Shown: positions 23,257 through 31,558 of the stretch, piece by piece
How the letters are laid out: every line of letters starts with the position of its first letter
How positions within the stretch are numbered: position 1 is the stretch's first letter
Assembly (NCBI RefSeq): GCF_000688335.1
Contig: NZ_JHZX01000001.1
Span: forward strand, 2,790,001-2,854,000
Origin: Sediminibacter sp. Hel_I_10
Lineage (GTDB): Bacteria; Bacteroidota; Bacteroidia; Flavobacteriales; Flavobacteriaceae
Direction: 5' to 3'
Length of the DNA stretch: 64,000 nt
The notes under the pieces: generated by a model
The model's database searches: none
What the model was told of the DNA's origin: nothing
What the model saw: only the letters and a program-made list of their open reading frames with translations
Position numbers and translations under genes: made by a program

Positions 23257-23490
23257 CTAATCTTCACTGTCATTTATTGCCAGATCATTTTTAGCGGGTT
23301 GTTTTCTGTAGTTGTCTTGAGACCAAATAGTATCACCCTTTATGGTTACTATTTGATAGTAAATCTTACCACGAGCTGTAAAAACACTTTTAGTCACGGA
23401 GACAACATCTTCAGGATTTATTTTGATAGAAGCGCAAGAGCTTATTGCTATGAGTAGTATTGCGAGTAGAGGGATATTGAAAAGTTTCAT
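23257..23490 (-). CDS. Small prophage-encoded lipoprotein
   Basis: A 77-aa protein with the signal MKLFNIPLLAILLIAISSC, lipobox ISSC (Cys19), and a short mature domain (about 58 aa). An exported lipoprotein made from an early or lysogenic operon is typical of superinfection-exclusion (surface-altering) factors, although no homology is visible. It lies behind the terminator at 23511-23536, so it may be transcribed separately from the two small genes upstream. Confidence 0.7.
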   Translation of the reverse strand: MKLFNIPLLAILLIAISSCASIKINPEDVVSVTKSVFTARGKIYYQIVTIKGDTIWSQDNYRKQPAKNDLAINDSED

Positions 23491-23510
23491 TAGTTATGGA
23501 TTAAAGGTTA

Positions 23511-23536
23511 AAAAAACCGCCACCTAAATGGCGGTT
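23511..23536 (-). terminator. Terminator upstream of the small lipoprotein gene
   Basis: Perfect 8-bp stem AACCGCCA (23515-23522) / TGGCGGTT (23529-23536) around CCTAAA. Read leftwards it is followed by a T-run. It separates the 190-aa regulator-like gene from the lipoprotein and may make the two early segments separately controlled. Confidence 0.7.
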
Positions 23537-23577
23537 ACCATTGTTACGCTTCAAGTGAAGCAATTGAAAGAACGTAT

Positions 23578-23596
23578 ATTTGCGCACTGCGCAAAT
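23578..23596. promoter_or_regulatory. 19-bp perfect palindrome
   Basis: ATTTGCGCA (23578-23586), one central base, and TGCGCAAAT (23588-23596): a perfect 9-bp-arm palindrome directly after the stop of the 190-aa gene. It has no T-run, so it is more likely a protein-binding site or an mRNA stem than a terminator. Another short palindrome GCTTCAAGTGAAGC lies nearby (about 23548-23561). Confidence 0.4.
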
Positions 23597-23599
23597 GCT

Positions 23600-24172
23600 T
23601 TAAATAATATTGAGGACGGCCAATACATTTACAACACATTGACGTGTTGAAGCATTTAGCTTACCGTAGAGTATTTTTTTAAGTTTGTGGAGTTGGCCAA
23701 AAGAGACTTCATGTATTTCTGCTATGACCTCATTGGTATAATTGGTTGCCAGAAGCTTCATTAACTGTATATCTGAAGTCTCTAGTTCTACACCTTTGTA
23801 TGTTGCATTTCTACAAACAATACCTTCACCTATGCATTTGCCACGCTTGGGACATTCCCAATATTCACCATGTTGTAATTGATTGTTAGAGATATCTGGA
23901 GTGTAATCCAACCCACCGAAACGACACTCTGTAAACTTCTGGAGTTGGTTCATTTCAGAATTTGGGTACCATTGTTTTAAAATGGCTAGGGCAGGAGCAT
24001 CGGCCTTCATGCTTTCGTTGAGAATATTAAAAGTTACAGGAGGTAAATCTTTGAAATCGAAAATGGATCCCTTGCTAATAACCTTTAAATCGTTTCCTGT
24101 TTTAAAAAACTCCGTATCTGCATCTAGGAGTCCGGCATAAATTCGCGTTGTTGGTGCTGGTGTTGTGTTCAT
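23600..24172 (-). CDS. LuxR-like helix-turn-helix early regulator with Cys cluster
   Basis: A 190-aa protein. The C-terminal 65 residues (LETSDIQLMKLLATNYTNEVIAEIHEVSFGQLHKLKKILYGKLNA) have the organisation of a LuxR/GerE-type HTH: an L-T/S-x-x-E/Q-x-x-x-L-L-A start, N-x-E-I-A, and a recognition helix V-x-x-x-K-x-L-Y. The middle has Cys residues in ECRFGG...ECPKRGKCIGEGIVC, possibly a metal site. It is the second gene of the early operon, so it is probably a transcriptional regulator of later prophage genes, perhaps the activator that recognises the 17-bp late element; that link is inference. Confidence 0.65.
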   Translation of the reverse strand: MNTTPAPTTRIYAGLLDADTEFFKTGNDLKVISKGSIFDFKDLPPVTFNILNESMKADAPALAILKQWYPNSEMNQLQKFTECRFGGLDYTPDISNNQLQHGEYWECPKRGKCIGEGIVCRNATYKGVELETSDIQLMKLLATNYTNEVIAEIHEVSFGQLHKLKKILYGKLNASTRQCVVNVLAVLNII

Positions 24173-24182
24173 AAATTTTAGT

Positions 24183-24458
24183 TTAAATTTTACTTAGTTT
24201 TTCAGCTTCAGTCTCTGCAACAGACTGATGCTCTTTGGCCACTTCAATGATGATGTTCAGTATCTGAATGTTGATTCGGAAAAAGCACTTTACATTTCTA
24301 ACCACACCGTTTGTAGTAATTATACCTGCACTTTTTGCCCGGTCAACAACTATTTGAGAGTAACCCCATGGGAGATAAGTGTTTAAAAGCTCGAGAACTT
24401 TAACGGCCTTATGCGTTTGCATACCGTACCGCTTTGTTAAAATGTCTATATTTGTCAT
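24183..24458 (-). CDS. First gene of the early operon, small regulator-like protein
   Basis: A 91-aa protein (MTNIDILTKRYGMQTHKAVKVLELLNTYLPWGYSQIVVDRAKSAGI...) containing a helix-turn-helix-like segment: YSQIVVDRAKSAGIITTNGVVRNVK resembles a short winged-helix or Cro-like recognition region. It starts 21 bp after the early -7 box and immediately faces the repressor gene, the usual place of a Cro- or Ner-like lytic regulator. That analogy is from position and a weak HTH match only. Confidence 0.6.
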   Translation of the reverse strand: MTNIDILTKRYGMQTHKAVKVLELLNTYLPWGYSQIVVDRAKSAGIITTNGVVRNVKCFFRINIQILNIIIEVAKEHQSVAETEAEKLSKI

Positions 24459-24478
24459 GGAATAACACTAATTGTCAT

Positions 24479-24550
24479 CAAATATATTTACAATACGTAA
24501 ACAAAACAAGTAAAATGTTTACAAATTGTAAACTTTAACATTTACGTAAA
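24479..24550 (-). promoter_or_regulatory. Early leftward promoter with repressor operators
   Basis: Read leftwards, -33 TTG (24507-24509, inside TTGTTTTG) and -7 TATATTTG (24479-24486) are 20 bp apart. Operator TTTACAATACGTAAA (24487-24501) lies between them, a second, TTTACAAATTGTAAA (24518-24532), is centred 31 bp away, and a third, half-matching site TAACATTTACGTAAA (24536-24550) touches the repressor ATG. The arrangement would repress the early operon and autoregulate the repressor. Confidence 0.75.
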
Positions 24551-24864
24551 TGAAATTTGGAAGTCGTTTAAAGGAAATTTTGGAAGAAAAAAACATCTCT
24601 CAGATTGATTTTTCTAAAGGAGCTGAATTGAACTCAGGTCTTGTAAGTAGAGTACTTAATGGAGAAAAGCCAAGCTCTCAATTCATTTATAAAACGGTAG
24701 AATATTTGCCGGAAGTAGATATGAATTATCTCCTTAAAGAGGATGTTCAAGGAGTATTAAATGAAAGTCATTCTACCTATGAAAAAACTCTAGATCCAAT
24801 GGACCTTATTGTAGATATCGAGAATAAAATCAAGAATTTAAAACGTGTATTGACACAAAAATGA
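24550..24864 (+). CDS. Prophage CI-like XRE repressor
   Basis: A 104-aa protein with an N-terminal XRE helix-turn-helix: MKFGSRLKEILEEKNISQIDFSKGAELNSGLVSRVLNGEKPSSQ..., where ISQIDFSKGAELNSGLVSRVL contains the two helices and the recognition helix. The C-terminus is helical and charged, so it is a compact repressor without a visible RecA-responsive peptidase domain. It is divergent from the early operon and its gene is preceded by three palindromic operator candidates (24487-24550), with two matching operators also at the tail-unit promoter (12647-12682). It therefore probably represses both early genes and the tail operon in the lysogen. Confidence 0.85.
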   Translation: MKFGSRLKEILEEKNISQIDFSKGAELNSGLVSRVLNGEKPSSQFIYKTVEYLPEVDMNYLLKEDVQGVLNESHSTYEKTLDPMDLIVDIENKIKNLKRVLTQK

Positions 24865-24937
24865 CACAAAACCAAAAAACTACAACTGATTAACAGCGTG
24901 TTAGTTCGAATGTCGTAATTCCTTCGCGGTCACGAAT

Positions 24938-25001
24938 AAACAACAATGCACCTTAAAAATATCTGAGCTTGCTCAAGTATTTTTAAGGTGCATTGTTGTT
25001 T
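24938..25001. repeat. Long perfect hairpin at the prophage/host junction
   Basis: Arms 24938-24961 and 24978-25001 are perfect 24-bp inverted repeats (starting AAACAACAATGCACC). Inside is TGAGC (24964-24968) / GCTCA (24971-24975). The right arm is also the start of the 103-bp tandem repeat units, so the left arm is an inverted copy of part of the repeat. Confidence 0.75.
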
Positions 25002-25235
25002 TCAAAGCGGAGCTTTGAGGGATCTGTAATCCCTTTAAACGACACTAGCTTTAAGTTCAGCTGGGTTGAGCTTGCTCAAGTATTTTTAAGGTGCATTGTT
25101 GTTTTCAAAGCGGAGCTTTGAGGGATCTACAATCCCTTCAGACGGCACCAATTTTAAGTTCAGCTGGGTTGAGCTTACTCAAGTATTTTTAAGGCGGATT
25201 GTTGTTTTTAAGCGGGTCTTTGAGAGGGTCTGTAT
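24964..25235. repeat. 103-bp tandem repeat array (about 2.6 units)
   Basis: Units begin TGAGCTTGCTCAAG at 24964 and 25067 and TGAGCTTACTCAAG at 25170, i.e. an exact period of 103 bp; the third is truncated near 25235. Each full unit contains small hairpins: CAAAGCGGAGCTTTG and GGGAT...ATCCC. The first two are nearly identical, the third more diverged. It lies between the prophage repressor and the host mannan locus. Confidence 0.8.
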
Positions 25236-25386
25236 TACTTTATAATCTCCTTTCCATTTCCGTGATCTATACAAATTTGTCACTTACATTTACTATTTAG
25301 TCAATTCTTGCCTTTAATTTTAGAAATTGCCAATAAACAGATACATTAGTTGTCAAATCATTAATGCGTCTAACACCATTGTCAAA

Positions 25387-26403
25387 ATGAATTATAGAAT
25401 TTTAAGTATCTCTTTTCTTTTTCTAGTTCAAATTATTTGCTTTAATCTTAGTGCTCAAACACAATTACCGCGCATCAGTGTTGTGGGTAATAATTTTGTT
25501 AATGAGAAACAGGAAACTATGGTGTTTAGGGGTCTAAATGCCAGTGACCCCGATAAGCTAGAAACCCAAGGGCATTGGACAAAATCTTATTTTCAAGAGA
25601 TGAAAAATTGGGGTGCAAATATAGTGCGACTGCCAGTGCATCCAACAGCCTGGTCCCGTCGAGGAAAAGAAGATTATTTAAGACTCTTAGATCAAGCCGT
25701 GGAATGGGCTACAGAACTCGATTTATATCTTATTATTGATTGGCATAGCATCGGGAATTTAAAAACCGAAATGTTTCAGGATGGCATTTACGATACGAGC
25801 TTAAAACAAACCTATGATTTTTGGAGAACCATAGCAGTACATTACGGTAAGCATAATACGGTTGCTTTTTACGAATTGTATAATGAGCCCACGACGTATC
25901 ATAATACCTTAGGAACCATAAGTTGGGACTGGTGGAAATCAATTAACGAAGAATTTATCACTATCATTCGAGCCAATGGAGGAGAGGGCGTTCCGTTAGT
26001 GGCGGGCTTTAATTGGGCTTACGATTTAACCCCGGTACGTGACCAGCCCTTGGAGGTAGAGGGTATAGGCTATGTAAGTCATCCCTATCCTGAGAAAAAG
26101 GAAAAACCTTGGAAAGAAAAATGGACTGCAGATTGGGGGTTTGTAAAAGAGAACTATCCTATCATTCTTACTGAGATTGGATTTTGTGGTCCAGATGATG
26201 TTGGCGCGCATTCCCCGGTTATTGGTGATGAATCATATGGAGATGCCATTACCAACTATTGTGACGCTAATGAGATCTCCTATATTGTTTGGGTGTTTGA
26301 TGCTGAATGGGCGCCAAGGTTATTTCAAGATTGGGAAAATTATAAACCCTCTAGACATGGTAAGTACTTTAAGAAAAAACTCCAGAGTTATACCTATGAG
26401 TAG
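25387..26403 (+). CDS. GH5 endo-glycanase (cellulase/mannanase family), exported
   Basis: A 338-aa glycoside hydrolase with a Sec signal peptide (MNYRILSISFLFLVQIICF, cleavage near SAQ). The ATG at 25387 is chosen because the upstream extension would precede the signal peptide. Catalytic residues of clan GH-A are visible: acid/base Glu167 in FYELYNEP and nucleophile Glu263 in IILTEIGFCG. It probably cuts beta-1,4 bonds in glucomannan or galactoglucomannan. Subfamily cannot be fixed without alignment: it differs clearly from the GH5_7-like enzyme at 31559. It is the first gene of the + strand set with two esterases and GH3. Confidence 0.85.
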   Translation: MNYRILSISFLFLVQIICFNLSAQTQLPRISVVGNNFVNEKQETMVFRGLNASDPDKLETQGHWTKSYFQEMKNWGANIVRLPVHPTAWSRRGKEDYLRLLDQAVEWATELDLYLIIDWHSIGNLKTEMFQDGIYDTSLKQTYDFWRTIAVHYGKHNTVAFYELYNEPTTYHNTLGTISWDWWKSINEEFITIIRANGGEGVPLVAGFNWAYDLTPVRDQPLEVEGIGYVSHPYPEKKEKPWKEKWTADWGFVKENYPIILTEIGFCGPDDVGAHSPVIGDESYGDAITNYCDANEISYIVWVFDAEWAPRLFQDWENYKPSRHGKYFKKKLQSYTYE

Positions 26404-26436
26404 TAAAATAATTCAGTTTTAATTTATTAAAGGCAC

Positions 26437-27528
26437 ATGAAAATCATAAAATTAGCAACAGTATTTAGCTTATTATTAATGTATGGGTGTAACGCGCAAG
26501 ACTTGAAAACATTTGAGTCAACTGACGAGCATTTTAATTACTCTGGGAGATTTGAATATCTACAGGAAGGCGGCGTGGGTCTCATTGGTTCGGCTGCTTA
26601 TGTTGAATTTATCGTCGAAGGCGATGTTCTAAACATACGCCTCCAATCAGAATCTGCAGCACGTAATTATTATGTGCTGCGTATTAACGATGCTATTCAC
26701 AAACGTAGCGTTATAAAGGGAGACACTGTTCAAACTATAGCGGTCAAATTGCCGCATAAGGGAAAGCATACTATTGGTATTTATAAAGCAACAGAAGCCT
26801 TTAATGACAAAATTATTTTTCATGGTATTGAGGCCAAATCTTTGATGGCTTCGGAAAAAAAACCGTTTACAATTGAATTTATTGGCGACTCTATAACTTG
26901 TGGGGCTTTATCCGATGCTTCTGAGATGCCTTGCATTGAAGGGGCGTATCAAGATCATCACAATGCCTACATGGCTTATGGACCCGTCATGGCACGTGAG
27001 CTCAATGCTGATGTCCTGCTAAGTTGTGTATCTGGAATAGGAATGTATCGCAATTGGAATGATGAGCATATTGATGAACCAATAATGCCTCAAGTCTATG
27101 ACAATCTATATTTAAATACAGATGCTTCTAAACCTTTTAATGCCTCATATCAACCTGATATTACGAGCATTTGTTTGGGCACAAATGACATGTCTTCTGG
27201 AGATGGAACGAAAGAAAGATTGGTTTTCAATTCTGAAAAATTTACGGAAAATTACATTGCATTTGTTGAACACATATATGCGCAACATCCTAAAACCAAA
27301 GTGATTCTACTTAATAGTCCTATGGTAGAGGCCCAGCAAAAGAAAACTCTTATGGCGTGTTTGAAAAAGGTACACACTTATTTTAAAAACCATCATAACA
27401 AGACCATTACAATAGTTGAGTTTGATAAGATCTATGCAAATGGATGCAGTGCACATCCCAGCGTAAGCGATCATAAGGCTATGGCAGAGGCATTGCTTCC
27501 AGATTTTAAGAGTTTACTTCAACAATAA
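26437..27528 (+). CDS. CE2-like acetyl-esterase lipoprotein (SGNH fold)
   Basis: A 363-aa lipoprotein (lipobox LMYGC, Cys18). Residues about 30-135 form a jelly-roll-like domain and 145-360 an SGNH hydrolase: EFIGDSITCG has nucleophile Ser152, LGTNDMSSG gives the Asn block, and the C-terminal SAHPSVSDH provides His340. This two-domain plan is that of carbohydrate esterase family 2, which removes acetyl groups from mannan/xylan. It starts 33 bp after the GH5 gene. Acetyl removal would let the mannanases attack acetylated galactoglucomannan. Confidence 0.85.
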   Translation: MKIIKLATVFSLLLMYGCNAQDLKTFESTDEHFNYSGRFEYLQEGGVGLIGSAAYVEFIVEGDVLNIRLQSESAARNYYVLRINDAIHKRSVIKGDTVQTIAVKLPHKGKHTIGIYKATEAFNDKIIFHGIEAKSLMASEKKPFTIEFIGDSITCGALSDASEMPCIEGAYQDHHNAYMAYGPVMARELNADVLLSCVSGIGMYRNWNDEHIDEPIMPQVYDNLYLNTDASKPFNASYQPDITSICLGTNDMSSGDGTKERLVFNSEKFTENYIAFVEHIYAQHPKTKVILLNSPMVEAQQKKTLMACLKKVHTYFKNHHNKTITIVEFDKIYANGCSAHPSVSDHKAMAEALLPDFKSLLQQ

Positions 27529-27575
27529 ACTCCATTAGCTTCAAAATTAAATCCATTAGACATTGTAAAAAGGCC

Positions 27576-28961
27576 ATGAGAAATTTCTTATTAGTTATCA
27601 CACTTTTTGTCTCACAGTTAAGCTTCGGAAATGTTACGCTACCTTCTGTATTTTCAGACCATATGGTGCTACAGCAAAATGAAAAAATTAAAATCTGGGG
27701 ATGGGCAAGTCCTAACGAGGTAATTCAAATCAAACCTTCATGGACGGATGAGATATATAAAACAGGAGGCCTTAGCAGCGCAAAGTGGGAAATCATCATA
27801 CAGACGCCGTTAGCGTCGCCCGACAGTCATTCCATTACTGTTTCAGGATACAATAAAATTACCATTCAAGATGTGTTGGTGGGAGAAGTTTGGTTGTGTT
27901 CAGGGCAATCTAATATGGAGATGTCTGCTGCTTGGGGCATTAAGAACGGAGAAGACGCAGTGCAAAAGGCAGATTATCCCACCATTCGTTTTTTTAGGGT
28001 TGAAAAATCTTCAGTAAAATACCCTCAAGATCATATCATTGGCAAATGGGAAGTGTGTTCTCCAGAAACAATGAGAAATAATAGCGCCGTAGCTTATTAT
28101 TTCTCACGTCAACTTCAGCAACATTTAATACAGATACCCGTGGGATTGATAATTTCAGCTTGGGGCGGAACCCCTGCAGAAATATGGATGCCAGAGTCTG
28201 TAATTGAAACAGATAAGGAACTATCTCAAGCGGCTAACAACTTAACACCTCAAGAATGGGGTCCGCATCAACCTGGAAGGGCATTTAACGCCATGATTTA
28301 TCCTATCTACAGTTATCAAATTGCAGGAGTACTTTGGTATCAAGGTGAGTCTAACGTGGGATCCAAAGTTTATGATCTTACACTAACGGCCTTGATTAAA
28401 TCTTGGCGTCAACTTTGGCAAAAGCAGTTTCCATTTTACATCGTTCAAATTGCGCCTTATGATGATGGCAATGACCATGACGGTGGTGTGCAAATTAGAG
28501 AGGCGCAACGTAAGGTTGCTAGTAAGGTGAAGAATTCTGGATTGGTTGTGATTTCCGACGTGTCAACTGTAGACGATATCCATCCTAAGGATAAAAAGCC
28601 AGTTGGTGTAAGATTGGCCAATTTGGCATTAAAACAACATTATAAGCAAATTACCGGTGTGGTAGAATCTCCAGAAATAGATACCGTGCTTTTCAATAAA
28701 AGAAAGGCAGTAATTCATTTTGAAAATGCTGAGGGCTTATATACTAATAATGAGCTCTCCTTATTTGAGATTGCTGGTGAGGAGAATAAGTTTTACCCAG
28801 CGACTTCAAAATTGAAAAATGAAGTGATCACCTTATCTTCATCTAAAGTGAAACATCCCGTTAAAGTAAGATTTGCTTGGGGAAATGCGTCGAAGTCCAA
28901 TGTTTTTAATGCGGTTGACCTACCTTTGTCTAGTTTTTTTTTCGATTCATCAAAAAATTAA
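27576..28961 (+). CDS. SASA-domain carbohydrate acetylesterase
   Basis: A 461-aa protein with signal peptide MRNFLLVITLFVSQLSFG. It belongs to the sialate O-acetylesterase-like (SASA, PF03629) group: SGQSNMEMS (Ser112 nucleophile), WYQGESN in the middle, and DDIHP in the C-terminal block. In plant-polysaccharide loci such enzymes deacetylate mannan or xylan rather than sialic acid. It lies 47 bp after the CE2-like gene, so two distinct acetylesterases are encoded side by side. It ends 4 bp before the GH3 start. Confidence 0.85.
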   Translation: MRNFLLVITLFVSQLSFGNVTLPSVFSDHMVLQQNEKIKIWGWASPNEVIQIKPSWTDEIYKTGGLSSAKWEIIIQTPLASPDSHSITVSGYNKITIQDVLVGEVWLCSGQSNMEMSAAWGIKNGEDAVQKADYPTIRFFRVEKSSVKYPQDHIIGKWEVCSPETMRNNSAVAYYFSRQLQQHLIQIPVGLIISAWGGTPAEIWMPESVIETDKELSQAANNLTPQEWGPHQPGRAFNAMIYPIYSYQIAGVLWYQGESNVGSKVYDLTLTALIKSWRQLWQKQFPFYIVQIAPYDDGNDHDGGVQIREAQRKVASKVKNSGLVVISDVSTVDDIHPKDKKPVGVRLANLALKQHYKQITGVVESPEIDTVLFNKRKAVIHFENAEGLYTNNELSLFEIAGEENKFYPATSKLKNEVITLSSSKVKHPVKVRFAWGNASKSNVFNAVDLPLSSFFFDSSKN

Positions 28962-28965
28962 TACC

Positions 28966-31257
28966 ATGCAATCAAGACCACTATTTTTTCAATTTTCCAT
29001 CGTCATAATGACGTTAGCTTCAATAAAAATTCAAGCTCAAAATTATAATACAATGACTAAAAATCCATCCATAGAAAAGAAAATCGACTCATTGTTATCC
29101 ATCATGACTGTAGAAGAAAAAGTTGGACAAATGAATCAATATAATGGCTTTTGGGATGTTACTGGTCCGGCACCAGCAGACGGCAATAGTGCTTTAAAGT
29201 ATGAACACTTGAGAAAAGGGTGGGTAGGGTCTATGCTAAATGTTAGAGGCGCGAAAGATGTAAGAGCTGTTCAAAAAATAGCGGTAGAAGATACGCGTTT
29301 GGGCATTCCGCTCATCATTGGTTTTGATGTCATTCACGGTTATAAAACCTTGAGCCCAATTCCTTTGGCAGAATCGGCTAGTTGGGATTTGCAAGCTATA
29401 GAGAGATCTGCTCAAGTAGCGGCGGCCGAGGCTTCAGCTGCAGGGATTAATTGGACCTTTGCACCAATGGTTGATGTCACTAGGGATGCAAGGTGGGGGC
29501 GTGTTATGGAAGGAGCGGGAGAAGACCCGTTTTTGGGGAGTCGCATTGCCGAGGCGCGTGTCAAAGGATTTCAGGGAGAAGATTTATCTGCGGTAAATAC
29601 TATTGCAGCCTGTGCAAAACATTTTGCGGCTTATGGTTTTTCTGAAGCAGGAAAAGAATATAATACGGTAGATATCGGGACTTCTACTTTGCACAATGTG
29701 GTTTTACCACCTTTTAAAGCAGCTGCAAAGGCAGGCATTCGCACCTTTATGAATTCGTTTAACGAGTTAAATGGGGTGCCCGTTACAGGTAACTCCTATT
29801 TACAAAGAGATATACTAAAAGGCGATTGGGGTTTTGATGGTTTTGTTGTGTCTGATTGGGCTTCTATTAACGAAATGATTCTTTGGGGACATGCAAAAGA
29901 TAAAAAAGAAGCCGCTCAAAAGGCCGTTACAGCAGGTTCTGATATGGATATGGAAGGCTACGTTTACATTGAAGCCTTAGCCAAATTGGTTAAAGATGGT
30001 ACCGTTAGAGAATCACTTTTGGATGATGCTGTTGGAAGAATTTTGAGAGTAAAATTTGAATTAGGTCTTTTTGATGACCCTTATAAATACTGTGACGAGG
30101 CTAGAGAGAAAGACGTTATAGGAAATGCGAAGCATCACGAGGCGGTTTTAGATATGGCTAAAAAATCCATCGTGCTCTTAAAAAATGATAATAACCTGTT
30201 GCCTTTAAAAAAGACCGGACAAAAAATTGCATTGATTGGTGCTTTGGCTTCAGACAAATCTAGCCCATTAGGCAGTTGGAGAATTGCATCAGATGATGAG
30301 ACTGCGGTATCAGTTCTTGAAGGTATGAAAGCTTACCAAGATAATGAACTGGTGTACGCTCAAGGCCCTAAAGTTGCTATGGAGCAAACCTCATTTTTGC
30401 AAGAGGTTAAGATAAATACCAGTGATAATAAAGGTTTTGAAGACGCTATAAAGGCTGCTAAAACTGCCGATGTGGTAGTGATGGTGTTAGGGGAATACGG
30501 ATTTCAAACGGGAGAGGGTAGAAGTCGTACCAATTTAGAATTACCCGGCTTACAGCAAGAACTCTTAGAAACCATTTATGACGTCAACCCAAATATTGTC
30601 TTAGTGTTAAATAATGGACGTCCTTTAGCCATTTCTTGGGCAGACGCGCACATTCCTGCAATTGTCGAGGCATGGCAATTGGGCACTCAAACAGGACATG
30701 CAGTAGCACAAGTACTCTATGGTGATTACAACCCGAGCGGGAAACTCCCAATGACTTTCCCAAGAACTGTTGGGCAAGTGCCAATTTATTATAATTATAA
30801 GAATACGGGAAGACCAAGCAACAAAGACAACAACGTCTTTTGGTCCCATTATGTGGATGTAGAAAACACGCCGTTGTATCCTTTTGGTCATGGGTTAAGT
30901 TATACCACATTTGAGTATTCAGATTTAAAACTTAATAAGGCAAATTATGCTCAGAAAGAGGATGTTAAGGTGTCTGTAAAAGTGACCAATACCGGTAAAG
31001 TTACAGGTAAGGAGGTCGTGCAATTGTACATCAGGGATTTGGTAGGGAGTATTACTCGTCCGGTTAAGGAGCTCAAAGGCTTTGAATTAATTGAATTAAA
31101 AGCAGGGGAAACCAAAACGATAAATTTTGTCTTGAATAAGGAAACCTTGGGTTACTATAATAATCAAGGAGAATATATTGTGGAAATGGGCGACTTCGAA
31201 GTTTTTGTTGGAGGAAGTTCTGTGACCACTTTAAAGTCAGATTTCACATTGGAGTAA
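28966..31257 (+). CDS. GH3 beta-glycosidase (beta-glucosidase/mannosidase type)
   Basis: A 763-aa enzyme of the BglX type: N-terminal TIM barrel (about 35-365), alpha/beta sandwich (about 400-610) and C-terminal fibronectin-III-like domain (about 665-760). The nucleophile is Asp297 in GFVVSDWASI; KHFAAYG and RDARWGRVMEGAGEDPF are signature segments. The signal peptide is MQSRPLFFQFSIVIMTLASI. The start at 28966 is used because an upstream extension lies inside the SASA gene. It would release glucose (or mannose) from the non-reducing ends of gluco-manno-oligosaccharides in the periplasm. Confidence 0.9.
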   Translation: MQSRPLFFQFSIVIMTLASIKIQAQNYNTMTKNPSIEKKIDSLLSIMTVEEKVGQMNQYNGFWDVTGPAPADGNSALKYEHLRKGWVGSMLNVRGAKDVRAVQKIAVEDTRLGIPLIIGFDVIHGYKTLSPIPLAESASWDLQAIERSAQVAAAEASAAGINWTFAPMVDVTRDARWGRVMEGAGEDPFLGSRIAEARVKGFQGEDLSAVNTIAACAKHFAAYGFSEAGKEYNTVDIGTSTLHNVVLPPFKAAAKAGIRTFMNSFNELNGVPVTGNSYLQRDILKGDWGFDGFVVSDWASINEMILWGHAKDKKEAAQKAVTAGSDMDMEGYVYIEALAKLVKDGTVRESLLDDAVGRILRVKFELGLFDDPYKYCDEAREKDVIGNAKHHEAVLDMAKKSIVLLKNDNNLLPLKKTGQKIALIGALASDKSSPLGSWRIASDDETAVSVLEGMKAYQDNELVYAQGPKVAMEQTSFLQEVKINTSDNKGFEDAIKAAKTADVVVMVLGEYGFQTGEGRSRTNLELPGLQQELLETIYDVNPNIVLVLNNGRPLAISWADAHIPAIVEAWQLGTQTGHAVAQVLYGDYNPSGKLPMTFPRTVGQVPIYYNYKNTGRPSNKDNNVFWSHYVDVENTPLYPFGHGLSYTTFEYSDLKLNKANYAQKEDVKVSVKVTNTGKVTGKEVVQLYIRDLVGSITRPVKELKGFELIELKAGETKTINFVLNKETLGYYNNQGEYIVEMGDFEVFVGGSSVTTLKSDFTLE

Positions 31258-31558
31258 AAGCGCTATTTTTAGCAGTGATGATTCTAAAAGCATTCCGAAT
31301 TGTAGGCGAAGGATACTTTTTTTGATTTTATTTCGTACATAAAAATAATGCTTCGGAAATGGTCTTTAAAGAAATCATTCTGAACACCTCGCAAGCTCAA
31401 TGTATTTAGCGAATGATTCCCTTATTGCTGAAATGAAAGACATTGAATTTTAAGTAAATTTTCCGAAGCTATTATAAGAGTACTGGAGATTAATAGTTGA
31501 TTTTATGGTGGAGTGTTGTAGAGTTTTACTTTGTAAATAAAACAGCTTAACATATAAA
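31258..31558. other. Intergenic gap between convergent GH3 and GH5_7 genes
   Basis: About 300 bp with no supported gene. Nothing with a clear terminator stem was seen on either strand, although convergent transcripts end here. Confidence 0.4.

Noticed and set aside
24895-24935. Possible tRNA 3' end / att core (GTTAGTTCGAATGTCG...)
   Set aside because: The TTCGAA resembles a T-loop, but no acceptor stem or CCA and no matching second copy is visible, so no tRNA or att site is claimed.
28873-28965. Upstream extension of the GH3 gene
   Set aside because: It lies inside the SASA gene and lacks a signal peptide; the ATG at 28966 restores one.
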